Assembly: GCF_008122205.1 (NCBI RefSeq)
Contig: NZ_PHNJ01000011.1
Span: 62,001 to 126,000 of the forward strand
Origin: Natronococcus pandeyae
GTDB lineage: Archaea; Halobacteriota; Halobacteria; Halobacteriales; Natrialbaceae
Direction: 5' to 3'
Length of the DNA: 64,000 nt
Part shown: piece by piece, positions 9,135 through 18,635 of the stretch
Position numbering within the stretch: position 1 is the stretch's first letter
How the letters are laid out: the number at the start of each line of letters is the position of its first letter
Notes under the pieces: model-generated
The model's database searches: none
The model's input: the letters and a program-made list of their open reading frames with translations, nothing else
Told to the model about the DNA's origin: nothing
Made by a program: the position numbers and the translations under genes

Positions 9135-10281
9135 AGTGATCGACATTAATACCGTAGAAACAGTCCTTGAGGAAACACTTGAATATTCTCGGAAGCGGAA
9201 TTACGTAGGGTGGGATAAACACGATGGGATGAGCAGCCAGATTCGGCGTAGACTACCGTTCGAACACAAATGGACGAATCTAGCGTTCCAAGAAACAATC
9301 AAACGCGCTCCGATTAATCTCCGACCACTGTTTTTAGTTGAGCAACGGCCGAATCCAAAAGGACTCAGTCTGTTCGCTATAGCAAATTTAAATGCTTATA
9401 CTTTATTTGGTTGTAATCATTATCTTTCGGAGTCACAGAGGCTTTGTGAACGGATCCTCTCTCATGACCTGAACGGGGTCGATGGATTCTGCCTTTCCCA
9501 CCACCACGAACTCCAAGGACTATCTGGTAAGAAGCCGACCAGAACGCCGAACATTGTCAGTACATCATTTGGAGTAAAAGCACTGTTACAGTCAGATGGA
9601 ATTAGCAAAAAGTATCCTGAGAGAGCACACAAGTCAGCTGACTTTATCACTTCAGAATTACTATCAGATGATCAGAAACAGGCCCGAATCAGTTATACAC
9701 CTGAGAAATCAGATAGCTATACGCTGAACGCAAATGCGCTCGCTGCACGACTGTTTATCGATCTCTATGACTATTTTGATGATGATGAATACCGAGAAAT
9801 AGCTACGGGAATTCTGACGTACGTCGCGAACTGTCAAGAAGAGATTGGCGGCTGGGAGTACAAGGATCCACCATCAGCATCACACTTGGGAATGGACAAC
9901 TATCATAACGGCTTCATCCTTGAGTCGTTCCTTCGCTATCAAGAAGTTGTTGACGCGGATGCGTATGCAGAGACGGTTAAGGATGGACTCAACTTTTATC
10001 GTTATATACTGTACGATGACGACGGTGCCCCGTGTTGGGATGAAACGTCGGCGTATCCACGAGATATTCATGCGGCTGCACAAGGGATTGTGACGTTCAC
10101 CCACGCTGGCAATTTCAAGTTCGCACGACGGATTATTGACTGGACAATTGATAATTTGTATGCCAGGAATGGTCAGTTCTATTACCAGAAACAGAAGCAC
10201 TACACGAAGAGGTTTACACTAATGAGATGGTGTCAAGCGTGGATGGCGTATTCGTTGTCAGAATATTTAAATTTTAACTAG
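9124..10281 (+). CDS. Putative alpha/alpha-toroid (six-hairpin glycosidase-like) protein
   Basis: A 385-residue soluble protein starting with ATG 9124, overlapping wecB by 11 bp. It is rich in aromatic residues and His and has repeated helical hairpins. Segments such as LNANALAARLFIDLYDYFDD, GMDNYHNGFILESFLRYQE and YPRDIHAAAQGIVTF look like the inner helices of an (alpha/alpha)6 barrel as found in glycan lyases and unsaturated glucuronyl hydrolases. No signal peptide is seen, so it is probably cytoplasmic. Homologues are common in haloarchaeal glycan clusters and have often been given unrelated names. Base composition is lower in GC than in the genes before it. Confidence 0.55.
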   Translation: MNNKVIDINTVETVLEETLEYSRKRNYVGWDKHDGMSSQIRRRLPFEHKWTNLAFQETIKRAPINLRPLFLVEQRPNPKGLSLFAIANLNAYTLFGCNHYLSESQRLCERILSHDLNGVDGFCLSHHHELQGLSGKKPTRTPNIVSTSFGVKALLQSDGISKKYPERAHKSADFITSELLSDDQKQARISYTPEKSDSYTLNANALAARLFIDLYDYFDDDEYREIATGILTYVANCQEEIGGWEYKDPPSASHLGMDNYHNGFILESFLRYQEVVDADAYAETVKDGLNFYRYILYDDDGAPCWDETSAYPRDIHAAAQGIVTFTHAGNFKFARRIIDWTIDNLYARNGQFYYQKQKHYTKRFTLMRWCQAWMAYSLSEYLNFN

Positions 10282-11085
10282 ATAATATGGGTCTGACCTA
10301 AGTTTTTTTGCAAGTACTTTTTCCATATCCTTTAGTTTAAAGAACCGGAGCTTAAGCCCATTCAGATCATACCGGTCTAATACTCCCTCTTTTACTAATA
10401 ATTTCTCTATTTTAGGCTTATTCCATGAATAGTATTCTGAAGTATATTCGCCACATTTCTGACTAACTTTTTTATATTCTGTTTCTCCCTTATAAATAAT
10501 TCCGTCAGATATAGTGTCTTTCATATAGTCAGCGTTATACTTACTTTCGAAATAATGCAAAAGGGAACAAACAATCCATGGGGTCCCTACATTCATGACG
10601 AGAATATTATCATTTACCAGTTTCGCAAAGCAACCATTTGGACTATAGCTATCACGATGATCACAGCCCTCAAATCGGTAGGAACCTTTCACAAGAATAG
10701 ATTTAATAGGGTCTTCAGTACGATAATCTGAATCGTGAAGAAAAAGTTTTCCAAATACTCCATGTTTGGGTCGAGAATACTTCATATGGTATATTCCAGA
10801 CGTTCTAAAATAATCTGTGAAACCTGGAGCGAGTATGCTCTCAAAATTATCACTAAGATTTTCTATGAGAAATTGATATGGGTTCGTGTCAAAGGCAGCT
10901 TGTATGTCGCTCAATCCTGTATGAACGAAAATTTCCTTTTCATTGCAGCCATATTTTTCAAGTATATTGATAAAATCCTGTTCCATACTTGGTGAAACAC
11001 TTCTCCGCTTATGACTCAACTTATAGAGTTGGTGGAGTGGTAGGTAACTAACACGTCTTACTTCGTTCGATATTTTTTGATTCAT
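10267..11085 (-). CDS. AAC(3)-fold N-acetyltransferase-like protein in glycan cluster
   Basis: A 272-residue protein, AT-rich, convergent with the preceding gene (15-bp overlap). Its order of motifs matches aminoglycoside 3-N-acetyltransferase (AAC(3)) relatives: IFVHTGLSDIQAAF near residue 53, ILAPGFTDYF near residue 90, a GVFGKLF segment, a variant of the SxHP region (RTEDPIKSILVKGSYR), and a late MNVGTPWIVCSLLHYFE stretch corresponding to the acetyl-CoA-binding end. AAC(3)-fold enzymes inside glycan clusters acetylate amino sugars rather than antibiotics, so no resistance role is implied. The sequence is divergent and the active-site His cannot be placed with certainty. Confidence 0.6.
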   Translation of the reverse strand: MNQKISNEVRRVSYLPLHQLYKLSHKRRSVSPSMEQDFINILEKYGCNEKEIFVHTGLSDIQAAFDTNPYQFLIENLSDNFESILAPGFTDYFRTSGIYHMKYSRPKHGVFGKLFLHDSDYRTEDPIKSILVKGSYRFEGCDHRDSYSPNGCFAKLVNDNILVMNVGTPWIVCSLLHYFESKYNADYMKDTISDGIIYKGETEYKKVSQKCGEYTSEYYSWNKPKIEKLLVKEGVLDRYDLNGLKLRFFKLKDMEKVLAKKLRSDPYYLVKI

Positions 11086-11105
11086 TTTATATTCTATTAA
11101 TTATA

Positions 11106-12245
11106 TTATGAGCTGGTACCAGCCAAGTGGAATTTCATTAATTTATTATTATTATTTTCTGTATTAATAGGATTGTATATTATGGTATCATCATACGAGT
11201 CTAAGAATATATATGAATTTGCTGAAAATGATGTGAGATTAAGACGTCTGGAGAGAGTCTGTTTTAAGCCAAAGCGATCGATGACCTGCCAATTTTGATA
11301 TTCTGAACTTGATGATGCTCCCCAAACAGTTACATAATTGTTTGACTCATGATAAGCTCCGTCGGGTGCTGTGCTGTCCCGATTTGCCGATACACTAGTT
11401 GAAAAAAATGCCCAATCATTAATTGATGTCGCATAATAAAATGGGTTAGAAGTAGTGTGTAGTGTTTTAACATTCTTATTGGTCGACTTTATATTCGATC
11501 TTTTCATCATACATATGTGATTGTCTTCATATGGAACATCTGTTCCCCATAAGATGGCATCTGGAAGGAATATTGGTTGAACAGCTCTCCATTTTTGGCT
11601 ACCTGTTCCAATTACCTCTACCTTGTCATCTCGAAGAATGCCGATCACTGATTCATCATTTCGGTCTCCCGTTGTAACCCAGATGTCATTTGAGTAGCAG
11701 TCTGTTTGAATTGAATGAATATGCCGAATACCCTCTAGCTCTAAGTAAGTAACCCAGTTGCGTCCGAAGTCGTCAGTTGCTAAAATACGTGGATTGGAAT
11801 CTTCATCAAAAATATATTCCCCTATATATACGATACCATCCTTATGGCACAACCCACAAGGCATAATTCCACGTAAACCAGAAGATTCAGGAAGTTCAAG
11901 AGAATGTTTCCAAGATCTTCCACCATCATGTGAAACAAAAAGTGACCGATAAGCGTTCGCAAAAATAACCTCCTCATTAATAGGCCAAACATTCACACTG
12001 TGAACATACCCAGTAAAAGGACGTCGAATTTTAGCCTCAATCCCACCAGTTTTAAGATTATATTTTGCCCGGTTTAGCCTTGACTTTGGATTTGGCAGAG
12101 TAGACAGATATTCGACCCCACCACGTTTTTTTGATATGTACAACGTTCTTCCATTAGTCATATATATGTTGTTATTTATTATTCCTTCAAGTTTCATGTG
12201 TTCCTGTGTTTTTTGAGTATAGTCTTGATAGTTTCGGTAGGCCAC
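11106..12245 (-). CDS. BNR/Asp-box beta-propeller protein (sialidase-like fold)
   Basis: A 379-residue AT-rich gene. Two clear Asp-box repeats (SxDxGxxW) are visible: VSHDGGRSWKHS (residues about 127-138) and ATDDFGRNWVTY (residues about 175-186), with weaker blades around them. The fold should be a six- or seven-blade propeller, as in sialidases and related glycan-binding proteins. I see no signal peptide and no full Arg triad, so catalysis is not claimed. It lies 20 bp downstream of nothing else on its strand and reads toward the AAC(3)-like gene. Role may be glycan recognition or trimming. Confidence 0.65.
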   Translation of the reverse strand: MAYRNYQDYTQKTQEHMKLEGIINNNIYMTNGRTLYISKKRGGVEYLSTLPNPKSRLNRAKYNLKTGGIEAKIRRPFTGYVHSVNVWPINEEVIFANAYRSLFVSHDGGRSWKHSLELPESSGLRGIMPCGLCHKDGIVYIGEYIFDEDSNPRILATDDFGRNWVTYLELEGIRHIHSIQTDCYSNDIWVTTGDRNDESVIGILRDDKVEVIGTGSQKWRAVQPIFLPDAILWGTDVPYEDNHICMMKRSNIKSTNKNVKTLHTTSNPFYYATSINDWAFFSTSVSANRDSTAPDGAYHESNNYVTVWGASSSSEYQNWQVIDRFGLKQTLSRRLNLTSFSANSYIFLDSYDDTIIYNPINTENNNNKLMKFHLAGTSS

Positions 12246-12311
12246 TGTTTTGAACTCACGGTACGACTCAATAGTGAGTTTTAAATGTCCTCTTCCTTAT
12301 TTCTGAAGTAG
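12246..12311. promoter_or_regulatory. Divergent promoter region between propeller and GT4 genes
   Basis: A 66-bp gap between two divergent genes. A TATA-like TTTTAAAT stands about 30 bp before the GT4 start. A 7-bp inverted repeat (AACTCAC and GTGAGTT) sits just upstream of it and could bind a regulator. Assigned by eye only. Confidence 0.35.
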
Positions 12312-13403
12312 ATGAATTTAGAAAGCATTAAATTATTAATTGTAGGAGGATCAGGTGGTCGTACAGGAGGGACAGGGATATTTGTCGCAGAACAGAAAAG
12401 AAATTTAGAGGATATAATTACTGTAGATGTGTTCCCTGCAGGAATAGGTTATGCTATCGATTCAAAACTAAGCTTTTTAATTGGATTTTTCTTATCAATT
12501 ATAAGGCTGGCTAAGTTCCCATTCCAAGAAAAACCAGACATAGTTCATATAAATACTTCGTCATCTTGGGGTTTTTATCGTAACTCATTCTATGTTTTAT
12601 TTTCCTATTATGTTTGGGAATGCCCTGTTGTAATCTATACACGTGGTTCTGGGTTTGATGAGTTTATACGTCCGAACAATCGATTTGATTATTATTTCAA
12701 GTATTTGGTACTGAATTCTTCAGATAAAATACTGACACTCACAGACGTTCAAAAGAAAGCAACAGAACAATATGTATCCTGCAAGAAAGCGCAAGTCCAC
12801 AGGCAATGTACCGAAGTAGAAAAATATTCACCTACATACAACCAGGATCAGGTGCATGTACTTTTCTTGTCAAACTTTCATAAACGAAAAGGGGTTTCGG
12901 AAACAGTCGATGCTATAGATAATTTGCTCCAGAGTTCGTCTACTAACTCTGTAAATTTAGAAATTAGTTTTGCTGGTGATGGGAAATATAAATCTGAGAT
13001 TATTGAATTATCCCAAAGGCACGATTGTGTAGAATACCACGGATTTGTAACTGGCGAAGAGAAAATATCATTAATAAATAATTCTACAATATTTCTGTTG
13101 CCTACTTATTCAGAAGGATTTCCCAGTGCTATTATCGAAGCAATGGCAGGTGGAAATGCAATAATAACAACCGATGTTTCTGGCATTCCAGAAGTGATAA
13201 TTGATGGCAAGAACGGGATGATCATTGAACCAAGAAACTCAGAGGACATATTGGAGGCATTAGAACACCTCATAACCTCCCCAGATAATGTTTTGGAAAT
13301 GGCAAAAAGGAACCGCAAGGATGCAGTAAGTAATCACGACTGGGAAACTATGACTCAAAGTCTATTAGGCCTTTACATATATCTGTTATCTAATAGAAGT
13401 TAA
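12312..13403 (+). CDS. GT4-family glycosyltransferase
   Basis: A 363-residue GT-B glycosyltransferase of family 4. An N-terminal glycine-rich loop (VGGSGGRTGGTGIFV, residues about 11-25) and the C-terminal EX7E donor-binding motif (EGFPSAIIEAMAGGN, residues about 271-285, followed by VSGIPEVI) are clear. KRKGVSETVDAI and FAGDGKY are also standard. The gene is AT-rich compared with the start of the cluster, which suggests acquisition by transfer or a variable glycan segment. It is followed by the half-IS that marks the inversion breakpoint, so in the proposed ancestral order it preceded the polytopic membrane protein now at 30.3-32.1 kb. Confidence 0.88.
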   Translation: MNLESIKLLIVGGSGGRTGGTGIFVAEQKRNLEDIITVDVFPAGIGYAIDSKLSFLIGFFLSIIRLAKFPFQEKPDIVHINTSSSWGFYRNSFYVLFSYYVWECPVVIYTRGSGFDEFIRPNNRFDYYFKYLVLNSSDKILTLTDVQKKATEQYVSCKKAQVHRQCTEVEKYSPTYNQDQVHVLFLSNFHKRKGVSETVDAIDNLLQSSSTNSVNLEISFAGDGKYKSEIIELSQRHDCVEYHGFVTGEEKISLINNSTIFLLPTYSEGFPSAIIEAMAGGNAIITTDVSGIPEVIIDGKNGMIIEPRNSEDILEALEHLITSPDNVLEMAKRNRKDAVSNHDWETMTQSLLGLYIYLLSNRS

Positions 13404-13670
13404 AATAATGTGATATAAACACAAAGTATATTTGTGGGATGGTTACAGCCACCTAACTGGTCACCCAATTAGCTTGAGCGGCCAGCTTGTTTATATTGAG
13501 CAATATCTGAGCCAAAGGTATTTTCCAAGATGTACATTACTATCCTCATAATTTATCGGTCGGGTGGTCTACTTAAAAACGCGGCCTGAATGGCTTGTAG
13601 ACTAAGCCAATGGATGGTGATTGAGTCAATATCCAACAGAAGGACTAATAGAGTTCATAGACTATCCAGT
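13404..13670. other. Gene-free stretch ending in half of an IS target duplication
   Basis: No convincing coding region. The last bases (13662-13670) read CTATCCAGT, the same 9-mer that flanks the other half of the split IS at 32229-32237 in reverse complement. Confidence 0.6.
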
Positions 13671-14203
13671 GAGGGGATAGTGCAGAAGTGTTGTCATAGC
13701 GTGGTGATAGGGCTAGCGACATCGTTTCCCCGGTGATATTAGCGAGTGCAACGGCCAAGCAGAGGCACAGAGCAAGGGAGACGTGTGCTTTGACTTTCAC
13801 TTGGCCTCGGATCCGCGGGGTCCCAAGGGCGACATCTTACAGACGCCGATCGCTGTTTCAACCTGTGAGCGGTGTGAGTACGTCTCTTTGACTCGTGTTT
13901 GCCAGAGACGAACCGTATTGCTGTGCTCTTTGATCCGTTCCTCGACGCAGTAGTCTATATCGTGCGGATTTCGTAGATTGTACGGAGCAATCGGCACGAC
14001 CGCCTGCTCCAGCATGTGGAACCCTGAGTCACCGACCATTCAGCGTGGGGTTTCGACGGCGAGCACGTCTCGTGTGACGCGCATCGCCATCTTCTGATCG
14101 ACCTTTTTCGCGGGTGTGAACACCGCTACGACAGGAAAGTTGTTTTCTGTGGTCACGACACAGCAGCCGTAGCTGTAATAGAAGTTGTCTTAGGAGTGAT
14201 CGT
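13671..14203 (-). pseudogene. 3' half of a split IS4/IS5-type DDE transposase, with terminal inverted repeat
   Basis: Read on the minus strand from 14203, the sequence gives an interrupted transposase C-terminal half: a YYSYGCCVVTTENN segment, FTPAKKVDQKMAMRVTRD, then MVGDSGFHMLEQAVVPIAPY and RSQVETAIGVCK, ending after a KVKAHVSLALCL stretch near 13698. In-frame stops occur near 14190 and 14040, and a one-base loss near the C-terminus breaks the end. The bases 13671-13697 are a terminal inverted repeat (GGATAGTGCAGAAGTG) resembling GGTAGTGCAAAAGT at 32240. The N-terminal half of the same protein is at 32238-32737 on the other strand; see the inversion finding. Confidence 0.85.
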
Positions 14204-14569
14204 AGTGAGTGTGAGCCGGCGGCCGCCCGCGAGTACCTGGAGTCGTTCGTGAGCCTCGGTCTAGTACTCGAGCACGCGGGGACGCCGCCGACCTACGAGC
14301 GTAACGACGCCTTCCTCGAGTGGGACCACGTCAGGAGGCTCGCTGACGATCACTCGCTCGACGAACTCGAGGCTGAGTTGGAGGAACTGCTCGAGCGGAT
14401 TCAGATGTACCAGGACCGGTACGGCGTGGACACGCCCGACGAGGTCGACGCCGCGACCGCGGAAACGGCACCTGCGGACTTCGCAGACTGGACCGCAGCG
14501 CGGGCAAGGCTCCGACGGTACGAGCGGGCGCGACAGATTCGGCTGAGCGGGTCCGAGCGCTCCCGCTGA
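14198..14569 (+). pseudogene. 3' part of a split winged-helix (DUF7342-like) regulator gene
   Basis: The frame is open leftward only to the breakpoint. It reads ...DRSECEPAAAREYLESF, the end of a winged-helix recognition region, then a wing (LVLEHAGTPPTYERND) and a C-terminal helical part with LDELEAELEELLERIQMYQ, ending at TGA 14567-14569. No start codon with a Shine-Dalgarno is present; the GTG at 14249 is internal. The missing first 41 codons are found on the minus strand at 32732-32854 and join in frame through the shared GATCGT. Such proteins in haloarchaea are predicted DNA-binding regulators. Non-functional in its present form. Confidence 0.8.
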
Positions 14570-14831
14570 AGAGGACGCGATACATCCGCGTTCGACTCGG
14601 TAGTGGTCTCTTCCTCCGCTTCGCGGCGCGATCGACTTGCATACTGATCCGATATTTATTCCATCTAACATGAAACTTAGAAAATAATATATAATTATGA
14701 TTCCAAAACTAATAACCGGAATATCTAAACAGTCTCGTTTCCGCTACTGTTAGTATGTTGACTGTGGAGACTGTCTGTGGAACGAACGTCGCCAGGGGAG
14801 CGCAGCCGGGTGTTGCCCGGGTGAGCGCGTA

Positions 14832-16622
14832 ATGTGTGGCATTATCGGCTACACGGGCGACGACGGCTCGACGCTCGACGTCCTTCTCACCGGCCTCCAG
14901 GGGCTCGAGTATCGGGGCTACGACTCGGCGGGCGTCGCGCTCGCCGACGGCTCGCTTGCAGTCCACAAACGCGAGGGCGAAGTGGCGGCGCTCGAGGAGG
15001 CGCTGCCGTCTGGGAGTGTCGACGGGGCGGCCGGCCTCGGGCATACGCGCTGGAGCACCCACGGCCCGCCGTCGGACGCCAACGCCCATCCTCATACTGA
15101 CGAGGACGATCAGGTGGCGGTCGTCCACAACGGCATCATCGAGAACTATCAGGCCCTGCGCGACGACCTCGCGGCGCGCGGGCATTCGTTCGAGAGCGAC
15201 ACCGACACCGAAGTGGTGCCACACCTGATCGAGGAGGCGCTCGAGGACGGCGCCGACCGCGAGACCGCGTTCCGAGAGGCGGTGGCCCGGCTGGAAGGGA
15301 GCTACGCCGTCGCGGCGGTGTTCCAGGGCAGCGAGACGGTGTACGCGGCCCGCCACGAGTCCCCGCTCGTGCTCGGTGTTGGTGACGACGGCCACTATCT
15401 GGCGAGCGACGTGCCTGCGTTCATCGAGTATACGGACCGGGTGATCTACCTCGACGACGGCGAGTTCGCGACGATCGCTCCTGGTGGTGTGACCGTGACC
15501 GACGAGACGGGGACCGTGGTGGAGACGTCGGTCCAGACGATCAGCTGGGATCCCGAGGACGCCGCCAAAAGCGGCTACGACCACTACATGAAAAAGGAGA
15601 TTCACGAACAACCGCGGGCGATCCGCCAGTGTCTGCGCGGCCGCGTCGACGAACTCGAGGGGCACATCGCGCTCGAGGAGGTTGCCGCCCTCGAGCCCGA
15701 AGGAACGGTCCAGTTCGTCGCCTGTGGCACCTCGTATCACGCCGCGCGCTACGGCGCTCGCCTGCTGCGCCAGCGCGGGGTGCAAACGCAGTCGTTTCTC
15801 GCGAGCGAGTACACCGCCGATGCGGTGCCCGTAAGTGACGAGACGCTCGTCGTCGGCGTCACCCAAAGCGGGGAGACCGCGGACACGATGCGCGCCCTGC
15901 GGGAGGCCAACGGTGCTGGGGCGACGACGCTCGCGCTGACCAACACGGTCGGGAGTTCGGCCGCCCGCGAGTGCGACCACGTCTGCTATATCCGGGCGGG
16001 CCCCGAGATCGGCGTCGCAGCCACGAAGACGTTCGCGAGCCAGCAGGTCGCCCTGGCGCTGGTCGCAGGCGCGTTGACCGGCGACGCCAGCCCGGCGTTT
16101 CTGAAGGCACTGCGCGAGCTGCCGGACCAGGTCCAGACGATCCTTGATTCTTCGCGCGCACGCGAGATCGCCGACGCCTACGTCGACGCCGACGCCTACT
16201 TCTTCATCGGCCGGGGGGACGCCGCCCCGGTCGCCCTCGAGGGCGCGCTCAAGATGAAGGAGATCACCTACAAGCACGCCGAAGGATTTGCGGCCGGCGA
16301 GTTGAAACACGGCCCGCTGGCACTGGTGAGCGGGGAGACGCCGGTGTTCGCGATACTGACCGAGGGATCGAAGCTGGAGAAGACGCTGGGCAACGTCAAA
16401 GAAGTGGAAGCCCGCGAGGCACCGGTCGTCGCGGTGACCGACGCACCTGAGAAGGTCGGACGGTACGCCGATCATGTGTTGGAGGTGCCCTCGAGCCACC
16501 CGCAGCTGACGCCGGTGCTGGCGAACGTGCAGTTGCAGTTGGTTTCCTACTGGGTCGCCAATCGGCTGGGGCGGTCGATCGACAAGCCGCGCAACCTGGC
16601 GAAGAGTGTGACCGTCGAGTAA
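14832..16622 (+). CDS. glmS: Glutamine--fructose-6-phosphate aminotransferase (isomerising)
   Basis: A full-length (596 residues) GlmS, which makes glucosamine-6-phosphate from fructose-6-phosphate and glutamine. The start MCGIIGYTG puts the catalytic Cys at position 2, fixing ATG 14832. The class-II glutaminase domain occupies residues 1-220 (HTRWSTHGPPSDANAHPH). Two SIS domains follow (residues about 275-410 and 440-580), with FVACGTSYHAARYGA, SQSGETADT and ATKTFASQQVALAL. The C-terminus ends in KPRNLAKSVTVE, as is usual. The gene would feed UDP-GlcNAc to the glycan cluster. It lies inside the inverted segment. No ribozyme was recognised upstream. Confidence 0.96.
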   Translation: MCGIIGYTGDDGSTLDVLLTGLQGLEYRGYDSAGVALADGSLAVHKREGEVAALEEALPSGSVDGAAGLGHTRWSTHGPPSDANAHPHTDEDDQVAVVHNGIIENYQALRDDLAARGHSFESDTDTEVVPHLIEEALEDGADRETAFREAVARLEGSYAVAAVFQGSETVYAARHESPLVLGVGDDGHYLASDVPAFIEYTDRVIYLDDGEFATIAPGGVTVTDETGTVVETSVQTISWDPEDAAKSGYDHYMKKEIHEQPRAIRQCLRGRVDELEGHIALEEVAALEPEGTVQFVACGTSYHAARYGARLLRQRGVQTQSFLASEYTADAVPVSDETLVVGVTQSGETADTMRALREANGAGATTLALTNTVGSSAARECDHVCYIRAGPEIGVAATKTFASQQVALALVAGALTGDASPAFLKALRELPDQVQTILDSSRAREIADAYVDADAYFFIGRGDAAPVALEGALKMKEITYKHAEGFAAGELKHGPLALVSGETPVFAILTEGSKLEKTLGNVKEVEAREAPVVAVTDAPEKVGRYADHVLEVPSSHPQLTPVLANVQLQLVSYWVANRLGRSIDKPRNLAKSVTVE

Positions 16623-17172
16623 GACGTGGCGAGCGGGAGCCGAAGAACTGGCGCGAGCCGAGTGCGCTGTCCGGCTGGTTGCGAATCAGCTCGGTTGTGG
16701 CAACCCGCGAAGAGCACACGGTTCGTCTGCGCTGGAATTTCCTGTTGGTAGAACGTGAGTCGGATTGGGTGAGTAGATTTCGTGTGCTTGCTCCGATACC
16801 GAGACCCGGTCGCTCTTCGGAGGGCCGTCCCAGACTGGGTCGATGATGACCGCGACTGCGAGGTCGTCTCGGTGGGTCCGAGTCGATTCCGGACGAGCTG
16901 TGGCCGTGTGAAACGGATCTCCGCGCGGTTCCGACCAGCGCGCTCCGTTGTTTGCCTGGGACACAACACGGTTCTCGAGCGGCTGTTCTATCGGTGCAAC
17001 AGCGCCTCGAGAACACCGTTCACTCATAGACGCACCGTGCATTCCGAGACAACCCGGTTTCTGCGCTCTGAGCGATCGACGGCTCGGTTGAAACCCTCGA
17101 TCGGTGATCGGGTTCAGCAGTCGTGTTGAATAGAGAGCGCGAACGCACCATGATCACCTTATCGACGTTTTT
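16623..17172. other. Gene-free stretch containing one copy of a dispersed repeat
   Basis: No coding region I can support. Bases 17041-17130 match, in reverse complement, a sequence at 37464-37735: both carry GATCACCGATCGAGGG (one mismatch in the other copy) and GAGCCGTCGATCGCTCAG. The rest resembles decayed sequence. Confidence 0.5.
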
Positions 17173-17510
17173 CTATTGATGCTTAAAACTCAAATATTTC
17201 TGACTGTCGGGGCTACCAACCTTATTTCCTTCACCATACCGCTTTGCCTGAATGAGTGCCTTTTGCTCGTACGGCTCGGTTTTCCTCGCTCGAACGTCGA
17301 TTCCCTTGTCGTTTGAGGCAGTCGAGATTTTGCAGTTCCAGCCCATCTCTTCCCAAAGGTCGCCGATGAAATGTTCGAACTCGTAATCGTCCATTGATTG
17401 GAGTTCAGATTTGAGATTAGAATTGTCAGATATAGATAATAAACCTTCACACAAAACCGACAGAATTGACTGCCCTCTTTAACTTCCCCCTCACAGGATG
17501 GACAATACAT
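17173..17510 (-). pseudogene. Zinc-ribbon/Mrr-type restriction endonuclease fragment, frameshifted and truncated
   Basis: On the minus strand a zinc-ribbon start (MYCPSCEGEVKEGSQFCRFC) begins at 17510 in one frame; the body continues in a second frame from about 17454 as MDDYEFEHFIGDLWEEMGW, NDKGIDVRARKTEPY and KALIQAKRYGEG. These are the Mrr-cat features: the Asp of GIDV and the QxK strand. It stops at SPDSQKYLSFKHQ, well short of the usual C-terminal half. One frameshift plus truncation argue against function. Mrr proteins cut modified DNA or act in defence. Confidence 0.75.
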
Positions 17511-18635
17511 TTCCTTTCCTCTCTACTGACTCCGCAAAAAGATGACTACTACACGGACAAGATGCCAGACAAGATTTACTGCGTATCGGAATTATTCTGC
17601 ATCTCGCTGAACACCACGGCCTCATCAACCATCGCGTAGATCAGTTCGATTAAATCCAGTGGCAATCCCTCAGGGAAAGTCCGTAAGTGGGCGTAATGAT
17701 CGTGGTGGGAAAGAGTCTGTCCCCTACGGGGACATCAGGGAGAGACCCTCTGCGTCTGCATAATTGATAGCCTTTGACAGCGATCCCTTGAGAGGGACTG
17801 TCGGATGAGAGTGTGTGAGAATTAGCTCGCGATCAGAGGTAGTTTCTCAGTGGCTTCTAGTCACGTAGAGATTTCTTATAACCCTTGCACATAGTAACGC
17901 CGTTCCCCGGTCTATTTGAGGGCCAGAGAGAGTAAAACTAGAATCTGTCTCCCTCTTATAGAACTATTTGTCAAAGAAGACGAGAGAGATCAGGCCGGTT
18001 AACGAGAGTGTCGGTGGAGGTTTCGACCGCACCGAGACGACCTTGCAGAAGGTGGTGGGTGCGAGATAGCCCTTGTTGAAGACGGGAGTGAAGATCCCTC
18101 CGACCCCATTTGCCGCTTGTGGATTAGTAATCGATAGACATGAGCGGGTTCTGCGTTCAGCAGGCGAAGATATCACTGTTTGATCTGAACCCCCTCATCG
18201 ATGGGTGGTCCACGACGTCTTGCGATCGTATGAGATATCACAGCCGATAAACATAGCTGGATTTGTTTCGGAAAGGTATGAGACCGTGACATACTAACAC
18301 AGACTCCATATAAGAGTCACCTTATAGGGAATACTTAATCTGTTGTATAGCGAAGTCGCAGGGGAGAAGTCGGCAGAACAAACGGCACTAATCAGTGGCA
18401 GCAACGAGTGATATGCCGTGTCTACAGGACGTGGTTCGAGAAGGCTGCCAACTCCTATTTCAGTACCTGCTGTACTCAGTGAGTGACTGGTGGACTGGGA
18501 AAGGCTGTATGAGGTAGGCCGCCTTCTCGAAACAGGAAGTGTAGTCACTATTCATCGCTATAATTAGAGGTAATTGCGCCAATACCTTCAAATATTCCAC
18601 TACCGATCAAGAAAGTAAATATTTATTTTGGTTGA
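17511..18635. other. Long gene-free stretch
   Basis: No open frame with haloarchaeal-type acidic composition was found over about 1.1 kb. A perfect small hairpin GTCCCC-TAC-GGGGAC lies at 17719-17733. The remainder looks like decayed DNA between the Mrr remnant and the pilin gene. Confidence 0.45.

Noticed and set aside
14709-16499. A 596-codon minus-strand frame opposite glmS
   Set aside because: It is the antisense shadow of a certain GlmS gene, with His/Arg/Val-rich text and no domain; long antisense frames are usual in GC-rich haloarchaeal DNA.
17964-18548. Small frames at 17964-18176 and 18294-18548 (minus) as genes
   Set aside because: Ser/Thr/Arg-rich, no Shine-Dalgarno and no recognisable domain; probably chance frames in decayed DNA.
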